From assembly GCA_016188575.1 (NCBI GenBank), contig JACPHN010000164.1, positions 1-16,899 of the forward strand: 16,899 nucleotides of DNA. The letters run 5' to 3'. The stretch is from Candidatus Schekmanbacteria bacterium. GTDB taxonomy: Bacteria > CSSED10-310 > JACPHN01. A program made the position numbers and the translations under genes. The first letter of the stretch is position 1, and each line of letters opens with the position of its first letter. Positions 9,060 to 16,899 of the stretch are shown in pieces. A model generated the notes under the pieces. It was not told the origin of the DNA and searched no databases. It saw only the letters and a list, made by a program, of their open reading frames with translations.

Positions 9060-12000
9060 CTACGCTTCGCCCTGCTCTATGAGCTCCACGTCGAGTGCGA
9101 GTGACTGCAGCTCCTTGATAAGTACCTTGAATGACTCTGGAATACCTGGCTCGAGCTGAACGTCTCCCTTGACGATGGACTGGTAGATTTTGGTGCGTCC
9201 CGCCACGTCATCAGACTTGACGGTGATCATTTCCTGCAGTGTGTACGCAGCGCCGTAGGCCTCCAACGCCCATACTTCCATTTCGCCGAAGCGCTGACCG
9301 CCGAACTGGGCCTTTCCTCCGAGCGGCTGCTGGGTAACCAGGCTATAGGGACCAATTGACCGCGCGTGAATCTTGTCGTCGACAAGATGTGACAATTTCA
9401 TCATGTAGATGATGCCGGTCGTGGTTGGCGTGAGGAGTCGATGTCCCGTTCTACCGTCGTACAGAGTGGTCTGTCCGCTCGTCGGGAGGTTAGCCTGGGA
9501 CAACAAGTCCTTGATCTGGGCTTCTGTAGCGCCATCGAATACCGGGCTGGCGACGAAGATTCCAAGTTCGTGTGCCGCCCACCCGAGGTGCGTTTCGAGG
9601 ATTTGGCCGACATTCATGCGCGACGGAACGCCTAGCGGATTGAGAACCATGTCAACGGGCGAGCCATCTGGGAGATAGGGCATGTCATGTTCGGGAACGA
9701 TCTTGGCAAGCACCCCTTTGTTGCCGTGACGACCGGCCATTTTGTCGCCGACGCTAAGCTTACGCTTGACGGCAACATACACCTTGACCATCTTGATGAC
9801 GCCGGGCGGTAGCTCGTCGCCCCGGGACACCTTCTCGACCTTTTCGTCGTATTCGTTCTTGATGATGCTGATGCGTCGCTCCGCGGTGCGCTTCAGGTCG
9901 GCGATGGCTTCATGAAGCTCGTCATCGTCGTCCGCAAAGCTGAGAAAAGAAAAGGCCTCCTCGGGAACCAAGACGACATTCTTCCGGTCCAAGACGGTTC
10001 CCGAAGCCAGCACGATTTCCGAAGATCCGACTCCGGCCGTGATCGGCTCCGCCAGCGTCTTGCCAACGAGCTTGCGCCGCACCCGCCTCAGCATGTCGTC
10101 GCGTACGACGGTCACCTCGGCTCGGAAGTCCCGTTCGAGCCGCCTTCTCGCTTCTTCCTCGATCTCCATCGACCGGCTGTCGATTTCGGCTCCTTTACGG
10201 CTAAACACGTTGACGCCGATAACGGTTCCTTCGATACCGGGGGGGACGGTGAGCGAGGCATCGCGCACGTCTCCGGCCTTTTCTCCGAATATCGCCCGCA
10301 GCAGCTTTTCTTCGGGAGTCAGTTGGGTTTCGCCCTTGGGAGTGATCTTGCCCACGAGGATGTCTCCCGGGCCCACTTTTGCTCCGATCCTAATGATTCC
10401 CGACGCATCAAGATTCTTCAGGTTCTCTTCGCCGACGTTGATGATGTCGCGGGTGATTTCTTCTTCTCCGAGCTTCGTATCGCGAGCTTCAATCGTGAAT
10501 TCCTCGATGTGTACCGAGGTGAAGTAATCGGCCTGAACGATGCGCTCATTGACGAGGATGGCGTCTTCGAAGTTGTAACCGCACCAGGGCATAAAGGCGA
10601 CAAGCACGTTGCGCCCCAGCGCGAGCTCACCGCGATCGGTGGCGGGTCCGTCGGCGATGACGTCGCCGCGATTGACGCGCTGCCCCTTTTGCACGATGGG
10701 CTGCTGACTAATGCATGTGTTCTGATTGGACCGCTGGAACTTGGTCAGGTTGTAGAAGTCGACACCGGCGTCGGCGGCGTCTTGTGGATCAACCTCGGAG
10801 TCGTCGACGCGGATGATGATTCGGTCTGCGGTGGAGCGTTCAACTATCCCGGGGCGCCGGGCGATAACGACTGACCCAGAGTCCTTGGCTGTGACTCCTT
10901 CCATGTCCGTTCCGACAACGGGGGCGGTGGGTCGCAACAAGGGCACCGCCTGCCGCTGCATGTTGCTGCCCATGAGAGCGCGGTTGGCATCGTCGTTCTC
11001 GAGGAACGGGATCAAGGAGGCGCTGACGCTGACAAGCTGGGTTGGCGAGACGTCGATGTATTTTATCGCCTTGGGAGAGGACATCACAAAGTTGCCGCCG
11101 GCGCGGGCGCTGATCTGATCGCCTTCGAGGCGCCCGTCAGCGCTGACAACCGCGTTGGCTGGGGCGATCAGGCAGGAATCCGGATCCTGGCGACGCGGGT
11201 CAGCATCTTCGTCAAGCGCCGTGAGGTATTCGATTTCGTCGGTTATGGCGCCATCAACCACCTTTCGGTAAGGGGTTTCGATGAACCCGTACTCGCTCAC
11301 GCGGGCAAACGTGGACAGCGACGTAATCAGGCCGACATTCGGTCCCTCCGGCGTTTCAATTGGGCAAATGCGGCCATAGTGGGTAGGGTGAACGTCCCGC
11401 ACCTCGAAGCCAGCGCGTTCGCGTGAGAGTCCACCTGGTCCCAAGGCGCTAAGCCGCCGTCTATGGGTGAGGCCCGCGAGGGGATTGTTCTGGTCCATAA
11501 ACTGACTGAGTTGGCTGGAGCCAAAGAACTCCTTGAGAGCGCTGGTTACGGGCTTAGCGTTGATGAGGTCGTGCGGCATTGACGTTGCCAGATCCTGGAT
11601 GCTCATGCGCTCCTTGATCGCTCGCTCCATCCTGACCAAGCCGATGCGTAGCTGGTTTGAGAGCAACTCGCCAACGGAGCGGATACGTCGATTGCCCAAA
11701 TGATCGATATCGTCGCTACTGCCGTAGCCGGCCTTGAGCTCAAGAAGGTGGCGCACAACCGCGTAAATATCATCGGCGCGCAGGGTTCTGTCTTCGGGGG
11801 GTACTTTTGTCTTAAGTTTTCGATTGAGTTTGAATCGCCCGACCTTGGACAGATCATAGTAGCGGGGATCGAAAAAGAGCCGATTGAAAAGCGATCGCGC
11901 GGTTTCTTCGTTGAGTGGGTCGCCCGGCCGAAGGCGGCGATAGATTTCGATCTGAGCGTCCGTGGCAGTCGTGATCGAGTCTCGGCGCAGGGTTTCCACG

Positions 12001-13310
12001 ATAACATTGCCGATTCTCGACCCTTCAACGAGCGCCAGCTCGATCTGGTCGAAATCGCTTTCCACGAGCTTCTTTGCCGCGGCCTTGTCGAGCGCCTTGC
12101 CAGCCTCGAACAGCACCTCGCCGGTGTTCATGTTCACCAGATCCTGGGCGATCACGCGGTCGATGAGGTCGGCGACGGCCAACTCGATGAATTCCACACT
12201 GCACGACTCGAGGCGCCGGCGGGTGGCGCGCGTGTATTTTTTCCCCGCGGGGAGAATGACCTGCCCGAGCTCGGGATTGACCAGATCGTGCTGAAAGCGC
12301 TCGCCGTTCTGGTTGTCGGACACTCGCCAGAGAAACACGTCGCCGCTGCGCGTCAGGGTGTCGGACGAGTAGAACTGCCGGAGGATATCTTCGTCGTCCT
12401 TGAGCCCAAGTGCTCGCAGCAGCACGGTCGCGGGGAGCTTGCGCTTGCGGTCGATTCGGACGCTCAGGACATCGTTCTTGTCAAACTCGAATTCGAGCCA
12501 ACTGCCGCGATAGGGGATAATGCGGGCAGTGTGGCTGACGCGCCCGGATGCGTACCCTTTGCCCTTTTCGCTCTTGAAGAACACCCCGGGGCTACGGTGC
12601 ATTTGCGACACGATCACACGTTCGGTGCCATTGACGATGAAGGTGCCCTGGCTTCCGAGTCGAAGCCGCCCGTCGGTATCGGAATACACGTCGCACATGA
12701 TCGGAAATTCGCCGAGGTAGACCTCTTGTTCTTTGATATCCCGAATGTGCTTGGTCTGTCCTTCCCCTTCGCGTTCCCAGACCACCAGCCGAACTGTGGC
12801 CTTGATTGGAGCGGAGTACGTAATCCCGCGGGCGCGGCATTCGTCCACGGTGTACTTCATCTTGAGCCCAACGCGAGTATCGCAGCGATTGCAGCGGCGG
12901 TACTCGACATTTCCTCCGCACTGGGAGCAGGACCGGGGGCTTTGGTCGCGTACCATGTCGCCAACGCCGTTACTAAGACCGCACGGGCATGCGTATGTGT
13001 AGCGGGCGTCGATGCCCTTTGATTTTCCGCAGCTACATTCCCACGTTCCGATTTCGTATGCCACGAACTCAAGGGACGCCGTATCGGTGAAGTTGCTGAT
13101 GGGAAAGACCGACTGGAAGACCTCTTGAATGCCGAGCTCCTTGCGATACTTCGGCAGCATGTCTAACTGCAGGAACTCCTCGAACGATTCCTGCTGCACC
13201 TGGAGGAGGTTGGGAACGGGCATCACTGTGCGGGCGCGGCCAAAGTTGATGCGTTGGCGAGGTGGTGGCAGAATTCCATCGGTAAAATGGGATGGCGTAG
13301 CGTTCGGCAT
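9060..13310 (-). CDS. rpoB: DNA-directed RNA polymerase subunit beta, with an eight-cysteine insertion
   Basis: From ATG at 13308-13310 the protein is 1416 aa. The open frame extends 16 residues further to a GTG at 13358, but those residues lack homology and overlap the spacer hairpin; AGGA lies a few bases before the chosen ATG. The rifampicin region [15 protein letters not shown] is intact, with Asp606, His616 and Ser621 matching E. coli Asp516, His526 and Ser531, so no resistance change is visible. The C-terminal half ([52 protein letters not shown]) is typical. Residues 91-150 are an insertion with CxC, CxC, CxxC and CxxC pairs (Cys92/94/108/110/128/131/140/143), which probably bind zinc. 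A second insertion of about 13 residues is at 208-221, and a third short one follows [12 protein letters not shown]. It is transcribed after rplL and before rpoC. Confidence 0.97.
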   Translation of the reverse strand: MPNATPSHFTDGILPPPRQRINFGRARTVMPVPNLLQVQQESFEEFLQLDMLPKYRKELGIQEVFQSVFPISNFTDTASLEFVAYEIGTWECSCGKSKGIDARYTYACPCGLSNGVGDMVRDQSPRSCSQCGGNVEYRRCNRCDTRVGLKMKYTVDECRARGITYSAPIKATVRLVVWEREGEGQTKHIRDIKEQEVYLGEFPIMCDVYSDTDGRLRLGSQGTFIVNGTERVIVSQMHRSPGVFFKSEKGKGYASGRVSHTARIIPYRGSWLEFEFDKNDVLSVRIDRKRKLPATVLLRALGLKDDEDILRQFYSSDTLTRSGDVFLWRVSDNQNGERFQHDLVNPELGQVILPAGKKYTRATRRRLESCSVEFIELAVADLIDRVIAQDLVNMNTGEVLFEAGKALDKAAAKKLVESDFDQIELALVEGSRIGNVIVETLRRDSITTATDAQIEIYRRLRPGDPLNEETARSLFNRLFFDPRYYDLSKVGRFKLNRKLKTKVPPEDRTLRADDIYAVVRHLLELKAGYGSSDDIDHLGNRRIRSVGELLSNQLRIGLVRMERAIKERMSIQDLATSMPHDLINAKPVTSALKEFFGSSQLSQFMDQNNPLAGLTHRRRLSALGPGGLSRERAGFEVRDVHPTHYGRICPIETPEGPNVGLITSLSTFARVSEYGFIETPYRKVVDGAITDEIEYLTALDEDADPRRQDPDSCLIAPANAVVSADGRLEGDQISARAGGNFVMSSPKAIKYIDVSPTQLVSVSASLIPFLENDDANRALMGSNMQRQAVPLLRPTAPVVGTDMEGVTAKDSGSVVIARRPGIVERSTADRIIIRVDDSEVDPQDAADAGVDFYNLTKFQRSNQNTCISQQPIVQKGQRVNRGDVIADGPATDRGELALGRNVLVAFMPWCGYNFEDAILVNERIVQADYFTSVHIEEFTIEARDTKLGEEEITRDIINVGEENLKNLDASGIIRIGAKVGPGDILVGKITPKGETQLTPEEKLLRAIFGEKAGDVRDASLTVPPGIEGTVIGVNVFSRKGAEIDSRSMEIEEEARRRLERDFRAEVTVVRDDMLRRVRRKLVGKTLAEPITAGVGSSEIVLASGTVLDRKNVVLVPEEAFSFLSFADDDDELHEAIADLKRTAERRISIIKNEYDEKVEKVSRGDELPPGVIKMVKVYVAVKRKLSVGDKMAGRHGNKGVLAKIVPEHDMPYLPDGSPVDMVLNPLGVPSRMNVGQILETHLGWAAHELGIFVASPVFDGATEAQIKDLLSQANLPTSGQTTLYDGRTGHRLLTPTTTGIIYMMKLSHLVDDKIHARSIGPYSLVTQQPLGGKAQFGGQRFGEMEVWALEAYGAAYTLQEMITVKSDDVAGRTKIYQSIVKGDVQLEPGIPESFKVLIKELQSLALDVELIEQGEA

Positions 13311-13353
13311 AGGTTCCTGCCTTATCGTGTACATGAAATAACGCATACAACAA

Positions 13354-13406
13354 GACACCCCCAGCGCCCATCGCCGCAGCGCCAGCCAGCGATGGCAGGA
13401 GGTGTC
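13354..13406 (-). promoter_or_regulatory. Large stem-loop in rplL-rpoB spacer
   Basis: Outer arms GACACCCCC (13354-13362) and GGAGGTGTC (13398-13406) pair over 9 bp (one G-U). Inner arms CCATCGC (13368-13374) and GCGATGG (13389-13395) pair over 7 bp around a 14-nt loop. There is no U tract after it. In E. coli this same spacer holds a partial attenuator and an RNase III cleavage site that set the ratio of stalk proteins to polymerase subunits. A similar role here is inferred from position and structure. Confidence 0.6.
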
Positions 13407-13451
13407 ATGTTGATGCGATCCGTTGGCGAAAAAGTACGTGTCGAGGCGTGA

Positions 13452-13835
13452 CTACTTGACCTCCACCTTGCCACCGGCTCCTTCGAGCTTCGCCTTGATG
13501 GCTTGCGCCTCCTCTTTGGACACGCCTTGCTTGATCGGCTTGGGGGCGGCCTCAACGAGATCCTTGGCTTCCTTCAATCCGAGGTTGGTGACGGAGCGAA
13601 CTTCCTTGATCACCTTGATCTTGTCTTCGCCGAAGGAAGTCAGGATCACGTCGAATTCCGTCTGTTCTTCGACGGCCACAGGAGCGGCAGCGGCACCGGG
13701 GGCAGCGGCCACGGCGACTGCCGCAGCCGCGCTAACGCCCCATTCCTCTTCCAGTTCCTTGACGCCGCGTGCGAGATCAAGAACCGTCATCTTCCCAAGA
13801 AACGACTTTACGTCAGCCCAAGTTACTTCTGCCAT
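13452..13835 (-). CDS. rplL: 50S ribosomal protein L7/L12
   Basis: L7/L12 forms the flexible stalk that recruits and activates translational GTPases. The 127-aa product has an N-terminal dimerisation and L10-binding domain (about 1-35), an Ala-rich hinge (36-57, with [20 protein letters not shown]), and the C-terminal factor-binding domain (58-127, with [20 protein letters not shown]). I chose ATG at 13833-13835, which has AAAGGAG 9 nt upstream, over a GTG six bases earlier that would sit only 3 nt from it. It follows rplJ after 55 bp. Its own strong ribosome binding site fits the need for several L7/L12 copies per L10. Confidence 0.97.
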   Translation of the reverse strand: MAEVTWADVKSFLGKMTVLDLARGVKELEEEWGVSAAAAVAVAAAPGAAAAPVAVEEQTEFDVILTSFGEDKIKVIKEVRSVTNLGLKEAKDLVEAAPKPIKQGVSKEEAQAIKAKLEGAGGKVEVK

Positions 13836-13890
13836 TCTCACAGACTCCTTTCAATAGGCGTAGTACAATCACCGATTCGCGGGCCGAGCC

Positions 13891-14430
13891 CTATTCGGCC
13901 GAGGGTTCCAGTGCTTCCTGCCGCGCGCGCAGTACTTGTGCAAAATTCTCCGGGACCGCTTTCAGCAACCGGAGGAAGGAGGACGGAACCGCCGCAAGAG
14001 TCCGCAGCATGGTGGCGCGAAGCACGGCCTGACTCGGCAGAGACGCCAGCGCCTTGATGCCGTCGGAGTCCAGCACCGTTGATCCTAGCAGTCCGGCTTT
14101 GATGCCGAGCTTTGCGTTCTCCTTGGCGTAGTCGATGAGAACGGAGGCCGGACCCACGGGACCGTTTCTTGGGATGGCGACGGCGGTTGGCCCCTGGAAA
14201 AAGCGAGCAACCGCAGCAAAGCTTGTGCCCTTGGAGGCGATGCGAGCCATGGTGTTCTTCACGACCCTGAGCTCAGCGTCCTTTTCCCGCAGCCGGGACC
14301 GCAGCACGGAAATTTGTTCGACAGTAAGGCCTCGAAAGTCGACGACAAAGCCTGCCGTAGCGTTGGAGAACCGCTCATGCAGCAGCTCGACTTCCTGTTG
14401 TTTCGATAGCGTTCTACCTCGGGTAGCCAT
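13891..14430 (-). CDS. rplJ: 50S ribosomal protein L10
   Basis: L10 anchors L7/L12 dimers to 23S rRNA at the stalk base. The 179-aa protein starts MATRGRTLSKQQEVELLHER, has the conserved rRNA-binding N-terminal domain (FVVDFRGLTVEQISVLRSRL, LRVVKNTMARIA) and ends in the helical region that binds L7/L12. The ATG (14428-14430) lies 3 nt after the rplA stop, and its ribosome binding site (GGAG) sits inside the end of rplA. In many bacteria an L10-binding leader RNA precedes rplJ; there is no non-coding room for one here. Confidence 0.97.
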   Translation of the reverse strand: MATRGRTLSKQQEVELLHERFSNATAGFVVDFRGLTVEQISVLRSRLREKDAELRVVKNTMARIASKGTSFAAVARFFQGPTAVAIPRNGPVGPASVLIDYAKENAKLGIKAGLLGSTVLDSDGIKALASLPSQAVLRATMLRTLAAVPSSFLRLLKAVPENFAQVLRARQEALEPSAE

Positions 14431-14433
14431 GTC

Positions 14434-15141
14434 CTAACTCCGGTAGCGGTTGGCGATTTCGAGAGCGTCGAGCGCAATCCCCGGCCCCATCGTGGAGCAT
14501 AGGACCACGCTGCGCAGGTAGCGGCCTTTGGCCGCGGCGGGTTTCGCCTTGACCAGCGTTTCCAGGAACTGATTGACGTTCTCCAGCAGCTTTTCCGGCG
14601 AGAATGACACTTTCCCCACGGGCGCGTGCACATTGGACGTCTTGTCGACGCGAAACTCGACGCGGCCCGCCTTGATTTCGCGGATGGTTTGCGCGACGTC
14701 AAAAGTTACGGTTCCGGACTTCGGGTTCGGCATCAGGCCGCGGGGACCCAGGACCCGGCCGAGGCGGCCCACTTTTCCCATCATGTTCGGCAAAGCGACG
14801 CAGGCCTCGAAATCCAGCCAGCCGCCCTGGATCTTCGCAATAAGGTCGTCCGAGCCGACGAACTCGGCTCCCGCCTGCTGGGCTTCTGCAGCCTTCTCAC
14901 CCTCGGCGAAGACGACCACGCGCACGGTCTTGCCGATACCATGAGGAAGGACCACAGTGCCGCGAACGATCTGGTCAGCGTGTTTAGGGTTCACTCCGAG
15001 GCGCGCCCCCACTTCGACGGTCTCGTCGAACTTGGCGAAGGCGAGCTGTTTGACGAGTTGGATGGCGTCCTCAGTCGAGAAGAGCGTTCCCGCGGGGACC
15101 TTCTTGCTTGCGTTCAGGAAGTTCTTTCCGTGCTTCGGCAT
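14434..15141 (-). CDS. rplA: 50S ribosomal protein L1
   Basis: L1 forms the mobile L1 stalk near the E site and, in E. coli, represses its own operon by binding the rplK leader. The 235-aa product has the usual length, starts [20 protein letters not shown], and contains the family signature region [17 protein letters not shown]. It starts 9 nt after the rplK stop and ends 3 nt before rplJ, so rplK-rplA-rplJ are tightly coupled. No feature departs from the family. Confidence 0.97.
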   Translation of the reverse strand: MPKHGKNFLNASKKVPAGTLFSTEDAIQLVKQLAFAKFDETVEVGARLGVNPKHADQIVRGTVVLPHGIGKTVRVVVFAEGEKAAEAQQAGAEFVGSDDLIAKIQGGWLDFEACVALPNMMGKVGRLGRVLGPRGLMPNPKSGTVTFDVAQTIREIKAGRVEFRVDKTSNVHAPVGKVSFSPEKLLENVNQFLETLVKAKPAAAKGRYLRSVVLCSTMGPGIALDALEIANRYRS

Positions 15142-15150
15142 TGTCGTTTC

Positions 15151-15582
15151 CTATTCCTCGATAGCGATACCCATGCTACGTGCGGTGCCCGAGATGATGC
15201 GGTACGCGCTCTCGAGGTTCTTGGTGTTCAGGTCTGGAAGCTTCTGTTGGGCAATGTCGCGGATCTGGCCCGTGGTCAGCGTCGCGACCCGCTCCTGGTT
15301 GGGCTTTCCGGAGCCTTTTGCGACCATGGCGGCACGCTTGAGGAGCACGGCTGCGGGCGGCGTCTTGGTAACGAAGGTGAAGGACCTATCGTTATACACG
15401 GAGATCACGACAGGAATGGTGATTCCGTCGTTTCCCTTACCCCCTGTTTGCTCGTTAAAGCGTTTGCAGAACTCGGGAATATTCACCCCGTGTTGGCCGA
15501 GGGCGGGACCGACAGGTGGTGAAGGTTTCGCTTCACCGGCAGGAACTTGGAGCTTTATTTGCGCTACGACGTTCTTGGCCAT
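15151..15582 (-). CDS. rplK: 50S ribosomal protein L11
   Basis: L11 binds the GTPase-associated centre of 23S rRNA and is needed for stringent-response sensing by RelA in other bacteria. The 143-aa product has the standard length. The Pro-rich N-terminus ([20 protein letters not shown]) and the C-terminal rRNA-binding domain ([20 protein letters not shown]) are both plain. The ATG at 15580-15582 has AAGGAG about 10 nt upstream. The spacer to nusG is only 34 bp, and no clear L1-binding stem is seen in it. Confidence 0.97.
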   Translation of the reverse strand: MAKNVVAQIKLQVPAGEAKPSPPVGPALGQHGVNIPEFCKRFNEQTGGKGNDGITIPVVISVYNDRSFTFVTKTPPAAVLLKRAAMVAKGSGKPNQERVATLTTGQIRDIAQQKLPDLNTKNLESAYRIISGTARSMGIAIEE

Positions 15583-15616
15583 CTTACATCAACTCCTTGT
15601 CACTAGTTTCCTGATT

Positions 15617-16150
15617 TCATACCGGCTCGGCCTGAACAAAGTCCAGTTCCACAGGCGTCGAGCGTCCAAATATTGTAACCATGACGCGGAGCGTGTTCTT
15701 ATCACTGTTGGCCTCGTCGATAACCCCGACGAAGTTCGCAAATGGTCCGTCAGTAATTCGGACTCTGTCACCGCGACGAAACTTTGTCTCGGCTTGCGGT
15801 CGCGAGCCGCTGCTTTCCATCTGCTGAAGGATCGATTTGACTTCGGATTCGCGGAGAGCGGATGGCTTGTTGGTTCCTACGAATCCCGTGACTTTCGGGG
15901 TGTTCTTGACGAGGGCCCACGTCTGGTCATTCATGACCATGCGTATCAGTAGGTAGGAGGGGAGGAACTTGCGCTCGGTTTCCACTTTTTTCCCCCGCCG
16001 TACCTGCTGTACTTTTTCCGCGGGGACCAAAATATCTCCGAATAGCTCGCACAAGGTGCTTGCCTTGACTCGCTCCTCCAAGTTAGCCTTCACCTTGTTC
16101 TCGTAACCAGCGTACGTATGAACTACGTACCAGTTCATTTCTGAGTCCAT
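15617..16150 (-). CDS. nusG: Transcription termination/antitermination factor NusG
   Basis: NusG binds RNA polymerase through its N-terminal NGN domain and Rho or ribosomal S10 through its C-terminal KOW domain. The NGN domain ([20 protein letters not shown], then [14 protein letters not shown] and [10 protein letters not shown]) and the KOW domain ([20 protein letters not shown]) are both complete. The start is uncertain. ATG at 16150 gives 177 aa and is used here. A GTG at 16169-16171 overlaps the secE stop as GTGA and would give 184 aa with coupled translation. An ATG at 16138 would give 173 aa. None has a strong ribosome binding site. Confidence 0.93.
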   Translation of the reverse strand: MDSEMNWYVVHTYAGYENKVKANLEERVKASTLCELFGDILVPAEKVQQVRRGKKVETERKFLPSYLLIRMVMNDQTWALVKNTPKVTGFVGTNKPSALRESEVKSILQQMESSGSRPQAETKFRRGDRVRITDGPFANFVGVIDEANSDKNTLRVMVTIFGRSTPVELDFVQAEPV

Positions 16151-16167
16151 AGTCGCCACGGTCAGTG

Positions 16168-16473
16168 TCACCCACGCGTCGTGATAACGAGGAGGTAGCC
16201 AATCAGAACCAGGAGACCAAGTGCCGCCAAGGACCAGGCCCAGGTATTCAAGGGCGAGCTTGGAAGGCCGTGTCCAAAGATAAGATCGACTACGCCCAAA
16301 TAAAAACCAAACGCGAACACAGTGATGAGGATAACTACCGTTGCTCCCTCAACTTCTTTCCTATCCGGCCAACTGACCTTCCTGAGCTCATTTCGGAGCT
16401 CCTTGACAAATTCAGTGATCCTTCCAATTGTTCCAGCCACGAGACTCGATTCCTTTCCGGCCGGTGCCGTCAT
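16168..16473 (-). CDS. secE: Preprotein translocase subunit SecE with an extra C-terminal membrane segment
   Basis: SecE clamps SecY in the inner-membrane protein export channel. The 101-aa product has the family core: an amphipathic helix (FVKELRNELRKVSWPDRKEV, 22-41) and the conserved membrane helix (about 43-66). It then has a Pro/Ser linker and a second hydrophobic stretch (WAWSLAALGLLVLIGYLLVI, 78-97) before the stop. Most short SecE proteins end soon after the first helix, and E. coli's additional helices are N-terminal, so this tail is unusual. The start ATG lies 7 nt after rpmG, and the stop may overlap a nusG GTG start. The reading frame through the tail was checked by hand. Confidence 0.93.
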   Translation of the reverse strand: MTAPAGKESSLVAGTIGRITEFVKELRNELRKVSWPDRKEVEGATVVILITVFAFGFYLGVVDLIFGHGLPSSPLNTWAWSLAALGLLVLIGYLLVITTRG

Positions 16474-16480
16474 GCCATCG

Positions 16481-16630
16481 TTACTTTACCTGGCGATGAA
16501 TGGTGTGGCATCTGCACCGCGGACAAAACTTCTTGAGCTCCAGTTTTCCTGGCGTGTTTCGTTTATTCTTAGTGGTGGCGTAGTTACGTTCCTTGCACTC
16601 AGCGCAAGCCAACTGAATGTTCAACCTCAT
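16481..16630 (-). CDS. rpmG: 50S ribosomal protein L33
   Basis: A 49-aa small protein starting [20 protein letters not shown] and ending IHRQVK. It has two CxxC pairs (Cys9/Cys12 and Cys36/Cys39), the zinc-binding form of L33, plus a further Cys41. The ATG at 16628-16630 has GAGGA 5 nt upstream. It begins the rpmG-secE-nusG group and ends 7 nt before secE. Many bacteria carry tRNA-Trp between rpmG and secE; here there is no room for it. Confidence 0.95.
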   Translation of the reverse strand: MRLNIQLACAECKERNYATTKNKRNTPGKLELKKFCPRCRCHTIHRQVK

Positions 16631-16696
16631 TGCAATCCTCTATGGGAGTGGCGTCCGTTGCCGCGCAAAGAGCGACAGGGGAGGCGGAGCGCGCGG

Positions 16697-16723
16697 GGGC
16701 GGCACCACGTGTGGACCCCGCCC
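16697..16723 (-). other. GC-rich stem-loop in tuf-rpmG spacer
   Basis: GGGCGG (16697-16702) pairs with CCGCCC (16718-16723) around a 15-nt loop that can form a small CCA/TGG inner stem. It lies in the 111-bp spacer between the tuf stop and rpmG. No U tract follows. It may be a partial terminator behind tuf; weak support. No tRNA gene is present in the spacer. Confidence 0.35.
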
Positions 16724-16741
16724 GCCGGTTGGCCGCGCAGA

Positions 16742-16899
16742 CTACTCGAGAATAGTAGCGACAACACCTGCACCCACGGTTCTGCCGCCTTCGCGGACGG
16801 CGAATCGCAAGCCATCCTCCATGGCGATCGGCGTAATGAGTTGCACGGTAACGGCCACGTTGTCACCGGGCATGACCATGTCGACGCCTTCGGGGAGAG
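16742..16899 (-). CDS. tuf: Elongation factor Tu, 3' end (5' part beyond window edge)
   Basis: Reading leftward from 16899 gives the end of EF-Tu domain 3: [13 protein letters not shown]..., [17 protein letters not shown], then TAG at 16742-16744. Bases 16759-16899 are identical to 1-141, so this is either the end of the same tuf gene after joining the window ends, or a second copy (the tufB position, upstream of rpmG-secE) that is identical over at least 141 bp. Together the two pieces make a normal 397-residue EF-Tu. Confidence 0.97.
   Translation of the reverse strand, partial: LPEGVDMVMPGDNVAVTVQLITPIAMEDGLRFAVREGGRTVGAGVVATILE
16759..16899. repeat. Right copy of exact 141-bp terminal direct repeat
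   Basis: Identical to 1-141. Joining the copies gives a closed path of 16,758 bp with one intact tuf reading frame across the junction. See the matching entry at the left end. Confidence 0.97.

Noticed and set aside
11450-11530. Rifampicin-resistance change in rpoB, or streptomycin-resistance change in rpsL
   Set aside because: The key residues (Asp606, His616 and Ser621 of beta; Lys43 and Lys88 of S12) are all wild type.
13311-13358. 16-residue N-terminal extension of RpoB from an upstream GTG
   Set aside because: No homology to beta N-termini, overlaps the rplL-rpoB stem-loop, and lacks a ribosome binding site.
16631-16690. Promoter for rpmG-secE (TTGCGC followed by CATAGA at 18 nt)
   Set aside because: Too many mismatches in both boxes; more likely read-through from tuf.
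16631-16741. tRNA-Trp gene near rpmG/secE, as in many bacteria
   Set aside because: The 111-bp spacer has no cloverleaf, no T-loop sequence and no CCA anticodon arm; the rpmG-secE gap is only 7 nt.
1-16899. Circular plasmid, phage or novel mobile element suggested by identical ends
   Set aside because: There are no replication, mobilisation, capsid or integrase genes. Every gene is core chromosomal machinery in standard order, and the repeat falls in tuf, a gene commonly duplicated at exactly these two places.

Overview
The window is one uninterrupted block of translation and transcription housekeeping genes, all on the minus strand. In transcription order (right to left) it reads: 3' end of tuf, rpmG, secE, nusG, rplK, rplA, rplJ, rplL, rpoB, rpoC, a 549-bp spacer, rpsL, rpsG, fusA, and a tuf gene that runs off the left edge. 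This is the classic bacterial secE-nusG-rplKAJL-rpoBC cluster joined to the str operon (rpsL-rpsG-fusA-tuf). I see no mobile element, CRISPR array, tRNA, rRNA or accessory gene.

Organism: a GC-rich, Gram-negative-type bacterium. The beta' subunit carries the long SI3-type insertion inside its trigger loop. EF-Tu resembles those of Desulfuromonas/Geobacter-like bacteria and Acidobacteriota. The beta subunit has a cysteine-rich insertion that I recall, without being able to check, from some Acidobacteriota and NC10-like lineages. A phylum call is therefore only tentative (Acidobacteriota / Methylomirabilota / Desulfobacterota neighbourhood), and the sequence is probably metagenomic.

Ends: the first 141 bases are repeated exactly as the last 141 bases, inside the 3' part of tuf. 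Joining the ends gives a closed path of 16,758 bp with a single full-length 397-codon tuf. The simplest reading is a de Bruijn assembly in which two nearly identical tuf copies (one downstream of fusA, one upstream of rpmG) were merged. It is unlikely to be a real circular element.

Layout. 1-3746: tuf, fusA and rpsG, tightly packed. 3747-3916: a 170-bp spacer with a hairpin, where S7 autoregulation acts in E. coli. 3917-4291: rpsL. 4292-4840: the only long non-coding stretch, holding a near-perfect sigma70 promoter for the str operon, a strong leader hairpin with a three-fold repeated heptamer, and two stable stem-loops behind rpoC. 4841-13310: rpoC and rpoB, with a hairpin just before the TTG start of rpoC. 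13311-13451: an rplL-rpoB spacer with a large stem-loop. 13452-15582: L7/L12, L10, L1 and L11. 15617-16630: NusG, SecE and L33. 16631-16741: a short GC-rich spacer. 16742-16899: tuf 3' end.

The genes supply the ribosomal stalk (L10, L7/L12, L11, L1), decoding-site and head proteins of the small subunit (S12, S7), both GTPase elongation factors, the RNA polymerase catalytic core, the NusG elongation factor and one subunit of the protein-export channel. Points that stand out from this ordinary content are the eight-cysteine insertion in RpoB, a histidine in place of the trigger-loop arginine of beta', an extra C-terminal membrane segment in SecE, and the rpsL leader.
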